Positions 27,405 through 36,131 are shown, counted from the stretch's first letter. The stretch is 64,000 nucleotides of DNA from Gemmatimonadaceae bacterium (GCA_020852815.1 JADZAN010000009.1:62001-126000); one strand, 5' to 3'. Numbers and translations: made by a program. Notes: a model not told the origin generated them from the letters alone.

Positions 27405-27443
27405 CTCGCGCACTCGGTCGCTGACGAGTGCGCGAGTTTTTTT
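27405..27443 (+). terminator. textbook intrinsic terminator
   Basis: A perfect 12-bp stem (27405-27416 with 27425-27436), an 8-nt loop and an uninterrupted run of seven T (27437-27443). Confidence 0.95.
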
Positions 27444-27563
27444 CGCGGGAGGTTTGGCAGAGGTGCCAGCTTCCGCATCCCGATCGGCAGGTGTGAACGC
27501 GAGGGCGTTGTTCCTGCCGATCTGCTCCACAGTTTCACCCCGCAGGGGAAGAGGAACGGTTCC

Positions 27564-27770
27564 ATGGCACGCATTACTGGCACGGTCAAGTGGTTCAACG
27601 ACGCGAAGGGCTTCGGCTTCATTTCGCGCGAGGGCGGTCCTGATGTGTTTGTGCACTTCAGCGCGATCAACCAGCCCGGCTTCAAGTCCCTTGCGGAGGG
27701 AGACAAGGTCGAGTTCGAGATCGTTCAAGGACAAAAGGGGCCGCAGGCCGCCGACGTCCTGAAGGCCTGA
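27564..27770 (+). CDS. cold-shock domain protein
   Basis: 68 aa. It carries both RNA-binding motifs: [15 protein letters not shown] (RNP1) and DVFVHFSAI (RNP2), and ends [10 protein letters not shown]. It binds single-stranded RNA/DNA as an RNA chaperone. The ATG at 27564 has GAGGAACGG upstream. About 120 nt of leader separate it from the previous terminator; long leaders are common in cold-shock genes and may fold with temperature. A second homologue is encoded at 58309-58518. Confidence 0.95.
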   Translation: MARITGTVKWFNDAKGFGFISREGGPDVFVHFSAINQPGFKSLAEGDKVEFEIVQGQKGPQAADVLKA

Positions 27771-27787
27771 GCCTCGACGCGGAGTGG

Positions 27788-27826
27788 CGGTCCCGGTGCG
27801 CAATGCGTACCGGGACCGTTTTCTTT
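27788..27826 (+). terminator. intrinsic terminator after the cold-shock gene
   Basis: CGGTCCCGGT (27788-27797) pairs with ACCGGGACCG (27809-27818), followed by TTTTCTTT (27819-27826). Confidence 0.9.
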
Positions 27827-28056
27827 GCGACCTACGTCTCAGCACGCCACCACCGACAGCCCCAACTTTGCGGTCGGTCGCGTGTACTTCGTGGTGCCGG
27901 ATGTCACCCGAGCCGCCACCCAACGCGGTGACCGGTGCAACGTCGGGATCGTCCTCCATGAAGCGGCGAGTCATTCGAGGGAGCACGGCCGCCCGCGCGA
28001 TGGAGCCATCCAGTCGATCGAGAACCGTAGTCGTCGAGGCCTGTCGAGACGTGCAG

Positions 28057-28344
28057 ATGAACGATTCGCGAATCCTCTATCAGCGTGAGCTTCCCGGCGG
28101 CGGCTACGTCCATGTGGCCGAGGAGTCGTCGCTGCACGAGACCGAGACGCATCGCGCGCATATCACGGTGGAGCGCCGCACCGATCCCACGCGACGCGAC
28201 GGTCACGAACCGCCGGTCATTGCCAGCGCCGAGGGGCGCAGCAGCCAGAGCGTTTTCGGTGAACTCCTGCGCATCGCCCAGGACAACGTGGCGATCGCCA
28301 AGGGCCTCCTGCGCTGGCGGGGAGACGGCACGGCGAAGTTCTAG
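28057..28344 (+). CDS. hypothetical protein, 95 aa
   Basis: From the ATG at 28057 the product opens MNDSRILYQRELPGGGYVHV and continues with a charged, Glu/Arg/His-rich middle and a helical end (FGELLRIAQDNVAIAKGLL). It has no signal peptide, membrane helix or cysteine. The codon bias fits a real gene and a terminator-like hairpin follows 70 nt later. The frame is open back to 27784, but that covers the cold-shock terminator, so a long start is unlikely. There is no strong ribosome site, and GTG at 28051 is also possible. Family not recognised. Confidence 0.6.
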   Translation: MNDSRILYQRELPGGGYVHVAEESSLHETETHRAHITVERRTDPTRRDGHEPPVIASAEGRSSQSVFGELLRIAQDNVAIAKGLLRWRGDGTAKF

Positions 28345-28414
28345 CTCGGGAAAGCCGGGCTTCCGGCGCACCTTCAATCGTGTGCCGGCTGGCATCCCGG
28401 CTGGCAGACGCAAA

Positions 28415-28452
28415 GACGGGCCGTCGCGATTCCGCGAGGGCCCGTCAGCTTT
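28415..28452 (+). terminator. hairpin between two converging small genes
   Basis: GACGGGCC (28415-28422) pairs with GGCCCGTC (28439-28446), with an inner TCGCG/CGCGA stem, then AGCTTTTC. The neighbouring gene on the other strand ends at 28489, so it may serve both. Confidence 0.7.
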
Positions 28453-28488
28453 TCGCCTTCTGTCCCGCAGCTACCGTCACGGCGCCGC

Positions 28489-28836
28489 CTAGGCGACAGC
28501 GATGCGGAGCGGCAGCTCGAGTTCGATCTGAGGCGCGGACTCAGCGTCGTCCATTGCGGCGTTGGCTGCCACCGTGGAGCGGGTGTGGCCCGCCGGTCGG
28601 CGCCGTGTGGCTGGATCGGTGCACACACCCAGGAGATGCGCCGTCTGATGATACAGCCGGAAGGCGTGAATCGGCGCTATGAAGTCGGTACCGGAGCCCG
28701 CGGCAGCGATGCGTTCAGCCTCATCCACGACCTGCGCCGGCAGCGCCGAGGCCAACGGATGCCGAAGCAGTGCGATAATCGCGAGCGCGTCTCTCCCCTT
28801 CAGGGCGTTACACAGGGCTTCGAGGTAGGCGAGCAC
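28489..28836 (-). CDS. hypothetical protein, 115 aa
   Basis: A GTG at 28836 is preceded by AGGAGAG (28842-28848 on the opposite strand), a good ribosome site. The protein begins MLAYLEALCNALKGRDALAI and is helical, with a hydrophobic first half (ALRHP-like ALLRHPLASALPAQ), a middle AFRLYHQTAHLLGV and an Arg/Thr- then Glu-rich tail. It has no signal, membrane span or known motif. The 195-bp region upstream separates it from the Nudix regulator gene on the same strand. Family not recognised. Confidence 0.65.
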   Translation of the reverse strand: MLAYLEALCNALKGRDALAIIALLRHPLASALPAQVVDEAERIAAAGSGTDFIAPIHAFRLYHQTAHLLGVCTDPATRRRPAGHTRSTVAANAAMDDAESAPQIELELPLRIAVA

Positions 28837-29031
28837 GGGAGCTCTCCTGCGCAGGATGTGTAATTGACACTTTGCAACTAATACCAGGGACGGTCAAGTC
28901 CAGTTCCCGCAACGGCACGTCAGGAAACTGCCTCGTCTGCATCACCGCCGTGTGACGATCCCGTCCCGTACAGGAGTATCGGCACGTTACCGCGCGAAGT
29001 GTGCGCAGAGCGTTCGGGTTCAGCGGCGCGC

Positions 29032-29739
29032 CTACAACAGGTCGAAGCGAACGGCGCGCGGTCCCTCCCGTCGGCGCCGTGCGGCAAACTGGAAGTACTG
29101 CGCCGGACGTCCGCGCCCCTCGCTGCGCCATTCCTCGGTGGCCTCGACCAGCTCGGCGGCCTGCAGCGCACGGCGAAAGGACGCCTTGTGCAGGCGACGC
29201 CCGAGCAGCAGCTCGTACATCGCCTGCAACTCGGTGAGCGTGAACAGCTTCGGCAGGAGGCGAAAGGCGATGGGAGCGTCGTCCACGCGCGCTCGTAGCG
29301 CCGCGACCGCGGCATCGAGCATGGTCCGATGGCGGATCGGAAGCGTGGGTGGTTCGGTGATGCTGAACCAGGCCGCATCGCCACCTGCACGTTCGAGCCG
29401 CGACGCCGGCACCACCGCGACAAACGCCACGCTCAGCTCCGCATCGGCCGGATGTGGCAACCCGTCGGCAAACGCCCCGACCTGCGCCATCCAGGTCGGC
29501 TCGCCACCGACAGCGGTTGTGGCCAGGCGTTGCGCCGCGCGCTCCAGCGTTTCGTCCCCCTCCACCCAGCCCGCCGGCAGCTGCCACCGCTCACGCGCAC
29601 GCGGATCACCGGCACGCTCGCACAACACCGCCAGCTGCTTGCCGCGCGGGGTGAAGAGCACAACCTCGATGGAGAACTGAGAGCGTCGCCGCGGCGCGCG
29701 CGGTGACGGGCTGGATGCGGAGGAGATCCGGTCGCGCAT
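29032..29739 (-). CDS. NrtR-like Nudix-domain transcriptional regulator
   Basis: 235 aa from the ATG at 29739. An N-terminal Nudix domain (about 15-140; IEVVLFTPRGKQLAVL, RWQLPAGWVEGDETLERAA) is followed by a winged helix (about 160-235; PKLFTLTELQAMYELLLGR, HKASFRRALQA). This is the NrtR architecture; relatives sense ADP-ribose-like ligands and control NAD or sugar genes. The Nudix box is degenerate: where REUxEE is expected the protein has QRLATT, so both metal-binding glutamates are missing and hydrolysis is unlikely. The GH3 gene downstream on the + coordinate side is transcribed toward it. Target genes unknown. Confidence 0.8.
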   Translation of the reverse strand: MRDRISSASSPSPRAPRRRSQFSIEVVLFTPRGKQLAVLCERAGDPRARERWQLPAGWVEGDETLERAAQRLATTAVGGEPTWMAQVGAFADGLPHPADAELSVAFVAVVPASRLERAGGDAAWFSITEPPTLPIRHRTMLDAAVAALRARVDDAPIAFRLLPKLFTLTELQAMYELLLGRRLHKASFRRALQAAELVEATEEWRSEGRGRPAQYFQFAARRRREGPRAVRFDLL

Positions 29740-29841
29740 GATCGCGCGAATTAGTGCCGATGCGAAACTAAAGTCAAGGGGCCAACATTCCACGACGCCA
29801 TCGGCACGCGTCGCGCATTGTACGAGTGCCTGAGCGCCGAG

Positions 29842-31914
29842 TCAACGCGCGAGTTCCCGCCGTTCTCCTGCGCCGATCGGGAGCAACGGCGGAATGGAGA
29901 TCGGAAGCCGCGCCGTGATGGCGGCGTGTCCCAGCAGCGCACGCGCCGACGCGCGTTGCGACGCCGCACTCCCGCCCCAGGAAATCGCGTACGTACCGAC
30001 CGACGGCGCTTGCATCAGCAGGTACGGCGTGCCGTACGAGACAAGAATCACCTTGGCCCGCTGCCGCTGCAGCCGCGCGACGAAATCGGCGAAGGCCCGC
30101 GGCGCGCTGGCAGTCGCTGACTCGGAGGTGATGTTCACGTACGATCCCAGCACGACGACGTCCACGGACCTGGCCTGCGCCAGCACCGCGCGGAAATCCG
30201 GGACCGCGTCGTCCGCGTTCACGAACGCGGTGCGCACCCCCTGTCCACCGCCACGCATCTCGCTGTTGAAGGCGACCCCCGCGCCCAGGTCACTGCGACG
30301 CGCGTACGTCACGGAGAGCACGCGAGGGCGCCGCGTGCGAACGCGGGCGCGGAGCGGTACCAGCTGCAACGAATCCTTCGCCAGGACGAATGCCCGCGAC
30401 GCGACTGCATCGGCCACGCGCTGGTTCGCCTCTGTCCCGACCACCGCGCGTATACGATCGACATCGACCGTGCGCCGCTTCGGCAAGTCGAAGCGATGCT
30501 TGAGGGCGAGGACGCGGCGAACGGACGCGTCGATGCGCCGCTCGTCGTAGCGACCCTCGGCGACACCGGCAACCACGGCGTCGATTGCCCCGGCCACGTC
30601 GGCGGGCATCAGGAGTACGTCGTTCCCCGCCGCGATGGCGCGCTTCGCCGCTTCGGCGGCCCCGAAGCGCTGCACCACGCCCGCCATATCCATCGCGTCG
30701 GAGACGAGGAGCCCGTCGAATCCGAGTTCACCGCGCAGCAATGTCGTCATCACCACGGGCGAGAGCGTGGCGGGGACGGGCGTCGAGTCGAGCGCCGGAA
30801 GGAAGCCGTGGAAGGTCATGATCGCGCCGATCCCGGAGGCGATCGCCGCCTTGAACGGGACCAGCTCGACCGAATCCAGACGCGCACGCGATGCAGTGAC
30901 GGCGGCCAGCGCCAGGTGCGAGTTGGTCTCGGTGTCACCGTGTCCGGGGAAGTGCTTGCCGGTCGCGAGCATCCCGTGGTCCTGGATCCCGCGCACCATC
31001 GCCGCCCCCAGGCGCGCCGCAAGCGACGCATCCTCGCTGAACGAGCGCGAGCCGATGACCGGGTTGGCCGGGTTGTTGTTGACGTCGAGAACGGGGGCGT
31101 ACGCCACGTGGATCCCCAGCGCGCGCGACTCCTCGGCGGTGACGCGTCCGACGTCGTAGGCGAGTGCCGTGTCGCCAATCGCGCCAAGCGCCATCTGCCA
31201 CGGGAAGGTCGTGGCACCACCGAGATCGATCGCATTGGGGAGGAAATACGCACCGCGGAAGCGGAAACCCGCCCCCGTCTCCAGGTCCGCGCTGACCAGC
31301 AGCGGGAGTGCGCTCTGGCGCTGTAGCGCGTTGAGCTTCACTGCAACGTCCGTCGGCGACCCCACGGAGACGATGATGCCACCCACGCGCTGCTCCGTCA
31401 CCAGCGCGGTGATCCGGCGCCATTCTGCCGTGGATTCGGCGACGTAGTCACCGAGGATCCACGGCCACACGAGCTGCGCGACCTTGTCGCGCAGCGGGAG
31501 GGTGAACATCACCGAGTCGGCCCAGGCGAGGTCGGCGCGCTCCGCGGGGAGGCGTTGCGGTGGCGATGTGGCGGCGAGCCCTGTATCCTCGCGCGCGCGA
31601 AGTGAAATCGCAGCTGGCGAAGCCGGGCTCGCGGCGGGGACGGGCGTTGCGGCCGCATGCGTCGGTGCCGCGGCGGCTGTCGTGGCGACTGTCGCGGCGG
31701 CCGGTGTGGGGGCCGGTGTGGCGGCCGGTGTGGCGGCCGGTGCCGCCATGCGGTTATCTGTTCGCGGCGCTGGAGTGGGCGCCTGCGCTCCTCCGCATCC
31801 CGCCAGCAGCAACATCCAACACCAGGGCGACCACGCGAGCGACCGCGAGAGCGACCGCGTCAGGCCATGCGCCGCAGCTCGCACGAGGCGCCTCGCGGCA
31901 CTGCGTGCTACCAC
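29842..31914 (-). CDS. glycoside hydrolase family 3 lipoprotein (beta-N-acetylglucosaminidase-like)
   Basis: 690 aa from a GTG at 31914. The signal peptide ends in LLLAGC with Cys40, so it is lipid-anchored. An Ala/Thr/Pro linker (about 45-115) precedes the GH3 barrel: VGGIIVSVGSP, KHFPGHGDTETNSHLALA (the NagZ-like His-Asp loop) and the catalytic-aspartate motif LVSDAMDM. A second alpha/beta sandwich domain (about 500-680) follows. It probably removes beta-linked GlcNAc from muropeptides or glycans in the periplasm. The start overlaps the stop of the YggX-like gene by 7 nt, so expression is coupled. Confidence 0.88.
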   Translation of the reverse strand: MVARSAARRLVRAAAHGLTRSLSRSLAWSPWCWMLLLAGCGGAQAPTPAPRTDNRMAAPAATPAATPAPTPAAATVATTAAAAPTHAAATPVPAASPASPAAISLRAREDTGLAATSPPQRLPAERADLAWADSVMFTLPLRDKVAQLVWPWILGDYVAESTAEWRRITALVTEQRVGGIIVSVGSPTDVAVKLNALQRQSALPLLVSADLETGAGFRFRGAYFLPNAIDLGGATTFPWQMALGAIGDTALAYDVGRVTAEESRALGIHVAYAPVLDVNNNPANPVIGSRSFSEDASLAARLGAAMVRGIQDHGMLATGKHFPGHGDTETNSHLALAAVTASRARLDSVELVPFKAAIASGIGAIMTFHGFLPALDSTPVPATLSPVVMTTLLRGELGFDGLLVSDAMDMAGVVQRFGAAEAAKRAIAAGNDVLLMPADVAGAIDAVVAGVAEGRYDERRIDASVRRVLALKHRFDLPKRRTVDVDRIRAVVGTEANQRVADAVASRAFVLAKDSLQLVPLRARVRTRRPRVLSVTYARRSDLGAGVAFNSEMRGGGQGVRTAFVNADDAVPDFRAVLAQARSVDVVVLGSYVNITSESATASAPRAFADFVARLQRQRAKVILVSYGTPYLLMQAPSVGTYAISWGGSAASQRASARALLGHAAITARLPISIPPLLPIGAGERRELAR
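31697..31744 (-). repeat. 12-bp in-frame tandem repeat in the GH3 linker
   Basis: Four copies of a GCGGCCGGTGTG-like unit (31697-31708, 31709-31720, 31721-31732, 31733-31744; the second and fourth slightly changed). They encode the Ala/Thr/Pro linker between the lipid anchor and the enzyme domain. Confidence 0.85.
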
Positions 31915-32186
31915 TCGATGGTTCCCTTCTTCGTCGTGTCGACGTCCTCACCCTGTCCCGCCTTGAACAGGAAGGCCTGCATGTTCTTGGTGAGGAACGA
32001 GCGGGCCTGCGGGTCCATCACGTTCAGTCCGTAGTGATTGATGAGCATCGTCTGCTGCTTGAGCCAGTCGCCCCAGCAGGTCTGGCACGTCTCGGCCACG
32101 ATGCGCGAACCGATGGCGCCTGGAAATGGGGGACGCTCGAAACCGGCGCGCGTCTGGCCGCAGCGGGAACAGGTGATGTCGGGCAT
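31908..32186 (-). CDS. YggX-family Fe(II)-trafficking protein with extra cysteines
   Basis: 92 aa from the ATG at 32186, with AGAGG upstream. The C-terminal half carries YggX hallmarks: PPFPGAIGSRIV, WGDWLKQQTMLINHYGLN and a late FLTKNMQAFLF. YggX proteins protect Fe-S clusters and are linked to iron trafficking. Here the usual single N-terminal Cys is replaced by two CxxC pairs, Cys6/Cys9 and Cys34/Cys37, which could bind zinc or an Fe-S cluster. The gene overlaps the GH3 lipoprotein gene downstream. A longer frame to 32351 exists but starts in Pro/Arg-rich non-coding sequence. Confidence 0.8.
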   Translation of the reverse strand: MPDITCSRCGQTRAGFERPPFPGAIGSRIVAETCQTCWGDWLKQQTMLINHYGLNVMDPQARSFLTKNMQAFLFKAGQGEDVDTTKKGTIEW

Positions 32187-32403
32187 GGCAACCTCTGGTG
32201 GGAGCGCCGGCGCAGCGCGGCGGGCGGGCGCGTGGCGCCCCGCGCGCGCACCATCTGGAGCGATGCGGCCCCAGGGTGGCGAACCCGGAATGTAAGGAGC
32301 GTCGGGACCCCCGCCAACCAACCACGGAGCGCGAATGGCCGCCTTCCCCACGCTCGTGCGGCGCGGTCAAGTTCCACCCCCTGCGCGACCGAGAATCTGG
32401 GGT

Positions 32404-33039
32404 ATGGACCGACATGCATCGTGGAGCGGGGGACCAGGCGCCGGGATTCCCATTGCGGGTGTACGCGGGCGACGCGTGCCGCCGCGGACCCCTCAGCAGC
32501 GCGGGCGGCGCAGCGCGCGGACCGCCGCATGGGACGGCGCCCGGCGCTGGTGGCTCGTCGCGTTAGGCACGCTGGCGTTGATGCTCATCCTGCCGCGATT
32601 GGCCGGCGCACAGGGGGTGCGTTCGCGCGAGGTGGCGGTCACGCTTCGCGTCACGGCACCGCCGCGTGCGATGGGCGTTACGGAGGGCGGCGCCGTCACC
32701 GCGGAGCGCGTGGGAGAATCGGTCGCGGACTTCCGGATTCCCGTGCCAGCGGCCCCGTGGGGCGCATCGCTCGTCACCGCCCGGCTGGAGCAGTCGGGAG
32801 GGGGCGACGGCACGCTCGCGCTGCGAGGCACCGATGGTTCGTTCGTTCCCTTGGGTGACGGTTGGGTCTCAGCCGCACCGAGGTCCAGCGATGGAACGAT
32901 CGGCGTTCGCCTCGCGTCGCTGGGAGGGGCGCCGCTCGACGCGGGCACATGGCGCATTCGACTCCGCGTCGCGTCGGCCGATGCAGCTGGCGGGCAGGTG
33001 GAGCGGAGCGTCGCCCTGGTTGTCCCCGATCGGCGATAG
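32404..33039 (+). CDS. exported beta-rich protein, possible partner of the pilin-like locus
   Basis: 211 aa from the ATG at 32404 (an in-frame ATG at 32335 is also possible). A basic stretch and a long hydrophobic signal (RRWWLVALGTLALMLILP) end near LAGAQG. The mature part is predicted beta-rich without cysteines and ends with LDAGTWRIRLRVASAD, which resembles the final strands of the two pilin-like proteins (AAGTYTGTLTLRAIAY). It converges with the barrel gene at 33072, 32 bp away. The signal is sure; a pilin or tip-adhesin role is only inference. Confidence 0.6.
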   Translation: MDRHASWSGGPGAGIPIAGVRGRRVPPRTPQQRGRRSARTAAWDGARRWWLVALGTLALMLILPRLAGAQGVRSREVAVTLRVTAPPRAMGVTEGGAVTAERVGESVADFRIPVPAAPWGASLVTARLEQSGGGDGTLALRGTDGSFVPLGDGWVSAAPRSSDGTIGVRLASLGGAPLDAGTWRIRLRVASADAAGGQVERSVALVVPDRR

Positions 33040-33071
33040 CGCGCCGCGCGCCGCCCGTCGTGCGCCGGCTG

Positions 33072-34712
33072 CTAGCGAACGATGGGGACGCGACGCACGA
33101 CGATGGTGACTGGCGCGGCGCGCTCGTCGCGGACCGGCGTCACGGCGCGAGGCGCCTGCACAACCTCGAACGTTCCCGCCACGAGGAAATCGTCGAGCAC
33201 CACGCGTAGCGCGAGCGCCTTCCCCACGGGGCGACGCACGAAGAAGCGCCCGCGCGAGTCGGTGTAGACGACCTCCCCACCCACGTCCACCGCGGCGCCC
33301 TCCACGGGGGCACCCACCTCATCCACCACGCGTCCGTTCAGCACGAAACGGTCGACACGCCCCCCGGGATTCCCCGCCAGCGGCCCCATCGCATGGCCCA
33401 TCCCGCGATAGACGAACGTGCTGCCTTGCGCGGAGTAGTGCACCTTGCCGTCCGGCGTGACGAAGCTGCCGACGGTGAAGCCGTAGTTGCCAAGCTGCAC
33501 GCGCGCGTTGAGGCCGATCGACTGCACGAAGGGATTGCGTGTCAGGTACGGCGAATGCGCCACCTGGTAGTCGAGCGAGAGCGACGTGAGCCCTGTCGCG
33601 ACGGTACCGCCAACGCTCACTGCCGTTCGCCCGTGCTCACGCGTGATGACCTGCAGGAGCGAGAGCCGCGAGTTGATGGTTTCGCGCAGGAGGAGGACCG
33701 GGGTGGTTACGCGCGACGGCGTGGGGCGCCACACCTGCAGCAGGTACAACTCGGCCTGCAGGCGTGTCGTGAGGTCGCGACGCGCGCTGAACGACGAACT
33801 CAGGTTGCGCACCCCTCCGGCCTGCGACGAGAAGAGCCCGGTGGAGATGGTCGCGCCGAGGAGTCGGGCATTGGCCGAGACCTGGTTGAGCGTTGCACGT
33901 TGCGGGAGGCCCTGGAAGGCCGAGTCCTGCCGGAAGTGCTGGCGTCCCGCGGAGAGGGTGAGCGCCTGCGTGGCTCGCCAGGTGACGAGGACGTTCTCGC
34001 GTTCCAGTTCGCTTTGCAGCGGCATCGGGGCCGAGGCGCGACGGAAGCCGCCTGACATGGCGGCATAGACGCCCTTCACGTCGAGGCGGCTGGAGCGCGC
34101 GTCGATCGACAGGGCACCGTAGGGACGGTCGCTCCCGACGCCCGCCGTGGCGCTCGTCGTCACGCCTAACGCTGGTGTCCAGCGCAGCGACCCGAGGAGC
34201 GTCTGCCGGTTGGTGGCAACGGCATGCCCAACGAAGGAGAGCGACCGGCGGATGTCGTAGGTGGTGCGCAGGTACGCCATCGCCCGCGACGGGGTGTTGG
34301 AGGCGAAGTACGGGGCAGCGACGGCGTTGGCGCTCGCACCGGCAAAGGCCTGCAGCGTGGTGCGTCCGCGGCGCCGTTGCACCGAGGCGCCCTGGGCCAG
34401 GATGGCGCTCCCCCCACCGAACACGTCGGTCTCGAGCACGAAGGGAAGGGCATCGTTGCCCAGGCGGAGGGTGTCGCGCCCAGACAGGAGGCGACGCGCC
34501 GACCAGCCAAGGCGCAGACCATCGAGGTATCCCACGCCTAACGACGCCTCGTAGCCGTTGCCCCACACGTTCACGACCCCGCCGTAGCCCTCGAACAGCG
34601 ACGACCCGCCGCCCTGCAGCTGGAAGACCTGGGCACCGGCGGGGGGCGCGGCGGCCGCGAGCACCGCGCCGAGGGCGGCAAGGACGCAGGCGGGGGAGCG
34701 GCGCGGGCACAT
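33072..34712 (-). CDS. outer-membrane barrel with C-terminal CarboxypepD-reg-like domain (usher-like)
   Basis: 546 aa from the ATG at 34712. Signal peptide MCPRRSPACVLAALGAVLA...AGAQ. Residues about 30-440 are alternating amphipathic strands rich in Gly, Ser, Thr and Arg (for example GYEASLGVGYLDGLRLGWSA), typical of a beta-barrel. Residues about 455-530 (FVLNGRVVDEVGAPVEGAAV, VYTDSRGRFFVRRP) match carboxypeptidase-regulatory-like/SpaA-type domains, which also occur at the C-terminus of fimbrial ushers. At about 400 strand residues it is smaller than a classical usher (about 800 aa) and has no obvious plug. It ends the pilin/chaperone operon, 5 nt after the pilin A stop. Confidence 0.65.
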   Translation of the reverse strand: MCPRRSPACVLAALGAVLAAAAPPAGAQVFQLQGGGSSLFEGYGGVVNVWGNGYEASLGVGYLDGLRLGWSARRLLSGRDTLRLGNDALPFVLETDVFGGGSAILAQGASVQRRRGRTTLQAFAGASANAVAAPYFASNTPSRAMAYLRTTYDIRRSLSFVGHAVATNRQTLLGSLRWTPALGVTTSATAGVGSDRPYGALSIDARSSRLDVKGVYAAMSGGFRRASAPMPLQSELERENVLVTWRATQALTLSAGRQHFRQDSAFQGLPQRATLNQVSANARLLGATISTGLFSSQAGGVRNLSSSFSARRDLTTRLQAELYLLQVWRPTPSRVTTPVLLLRETINSRLSLLQVITREHGRTAVSVGGTVATGLTSLSLDYQVAHSPYLTRNPFVQSIGLNARVQLGNYGFTVGSFVTPDGKVHYSAQGSTFVYRGMGHAMGPLAGNPGGRVDRFVLNGRVVDEVGAPVEGAAVDVGGEVVYTDSRGRFFVRRPVGKALALRVVLDDFLVAGTFEVVQAPRAVTPVRDERAAPVTIVVRRVPIVR

Positions 34713-34717
34713 GGCGG

Positions 34718-35362
34718 TCAGTACGCGATCGCGCGCAGCGTCAGCGTCCCGGTGTACGTCCCGGCGGCGAGGTTCAGCAATCCGCGCAGGTCCAGCTGCA
34801 ACTCGAGATTGTCGGTGCGCTGGCCGACGCCGTTGAACGGGCCGATGATGAGTTGGCGGTACAGGTGCAACGACGCGCCCGCGGTCCCGACGCCGTTCAC
34901 GGCGCTCCCGGTGAACCCGGTGAACGCCGTTGCGCGCCCGGTGGACATGCGGCCCAGCACGCGGCTCGACGGGAGGGTGGCGGCGGGTCCGGTGAGCGCC
35001 GCGGTCGGTGTGGCGAAGTAGCCGACCAGGTCGACATACCCGATGATCATCGACACATCCCACTGCGTGGTGATGCTCACCGGCGACGGGAAGGTGTTGA
35101 GCGCGTTGTCGGCGATGGACGGGAGCGATTGGACGGCGCCGCTGTTGATGCGCAGCGAGAGCGTGTTGGCGGCGGCGGCAGGGCCGCTCCCCGCCGCCGC
35201 CGTCTGCCACAGCCCCACCGGCGAGAGTGCGGGCGTGGCCGTGGTCACCGTGCTCACCTGCGCCAGCGCCGTGCACCAGGGCGCGACCACGACGCCGGCG
35301 CCCCCCACGACAGATGCAAGGCGGGTGCGCCAGGCGCCGGTCACGCGTGCAACGCGCCGCAT
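34718..35362 (-). CDS. secreted pilin-like protein A
   Basis: 214 aa from the ATG at 35362. The signal region is MRRVARVTGAWRTRLASVVG...TALAQ. The mature part has SLRINSGAVQSLPSIADNAL, SPVSITTQWDV, LVGYFATP and a closing AAGTYTGTLTLRAIAY. These align one-for-one with the product of the gene at 36220 (INSGGTQTMSNLSDNA, TPVNITTTWDI, LVGYFSNP, TAGTYNGTLNLRAITQ), so the two are paralogues. The beta-sandwich pattern and terminal strand resemble SCPU/DUF4402 pilin-type subunits. No cysteine pair. It is 10 nt downstream of the chaperone-like gene in the same operon. Confidence 0.65.
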   Translation of the reverse strand: MRRVARVTGAWRTRLASVVGGAGVVVAPWCTALAQVSTVTTATPALSPVGLWQTAAAGSGPAAAANTLSLRINSGAVQSLPSIADNALNTFPSPVSITTQWDVSMIIGYVDLVGYFATPTAALTGPAATLPSSRVLGRMSTGRATAFTGFTGSAVNGVGTAGASLHLYRQLIIGPFNGVGQRTDNLELQLDLRGLLNLAAGTYTGTLTLRAIAY

Positions 35363-35372
35363 GGAAGGGAGC

Positions 35373-36131
35373 CTAACGCTGGGCGCCGGCGCGGCGCTCG
35401 TCGGCGGCGATCACCGGACGGTGCTCGTCGAGCGTGAACCGCGCGAAGCGAAGCACGACGCGGTCCGGCTGTCCGCTGCCATCCCACGGCACCTCCACCC
35501 GGCGACGGCTGCGCGGGAAGAGCGGGAAGCCGCCGAACGGGGCGCCATGCTTTCCGTCGACGCTCAGTTCCGAGGCGAGGACGCGCCCCAGCGCGTCGCT
35601 CGTGTTCTCGAGTTCGAGGACGGCCTTCCTGCCCGCGCTATCGAAGTCGAACGAGCGCACGGCGACGGCGGAACGCGCCAGCGGGTCCTTCTGCAGCAGG
35701 TAGACCACGTGCGGCAGTTCGAGGCGGACGTTCAGCCCGGTGCTGGTGCGCGCCCCGGTCATCGCCGCGAGAACCATGAACCAGGCGGGGAGCTGCCGCG
35801 CCCGCGCCTCATACGAGACCGTGTACGTGCCTAACGGCGGAATCCGGAATGACATGGCCGACAGCCGCAACTCGACGTTGGTCGTGTCCAACGGAAGGTC
35901 GGTGAGATTCCCCTGCTCGTCGACCGAGAAGCCGCGCGGCTCCAGCACCACCGTGAGGGGAAAGAGCGTCTCGTTCACCAACTCGAACCGGCCGCGCCCC
36001 TGCACCGGGTACTCCACGACGGACGGCCGCACACTCTGCCCCTGCGCTGCACGCGGGGCGAGCCCCGCCACGCTGGCCACGGCCAGCGAGGCGACCATCA
36101 CGGTGTCGAGGAACTGGCGGAGCGGGGGCAT
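35373..36131 (-). CDS. periplasmic chaperone-like protein of the pilin locus
   Basis: 252 aa from the ATG at 36131 (a GTG at 36185 is in frame). Signal peptide MPPLRQFLDTVMVASLAVAS...AAQG. Two Ig-like halves follow: VEYPVQGRGRFELVNETLFPLT with ELRLSAMSFRIPPLGTYTV, then a second half with LELPHVVYLLQKD and VELENTSDAL-like strands. The order of an N-terminal donor-like strand region, an I-P-P stop and a second domain resembles PapD/FimC chaperones, but classical Arg/Lys cleft residues cannot be placed with confidence. It sits between the two pilin-like genes. Confidence 0.55.
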   Translation of the reverse strand: MPPLRQFLDTVMVASLAVASVAGLAPRAAQGQSVRPSVVEYPVQGRGRFELVNETLFPLTVVLEPRGFSVDEQGNLTDLPLDTTNVELRLSAMSFRIPPLGTYTVSYEARARQLPAWFMVLAAMTGARTSTGLNVRLELPHVVYLLQKDPLARSAVAVRSFDFDSAGRKAVLELENTSDALGRVLASELSVDGKHGAPFGGFPLFPRSRRRVEVPWDGSGQPDRVVLRFARFTLDEHRPVIAADERRAGAQR

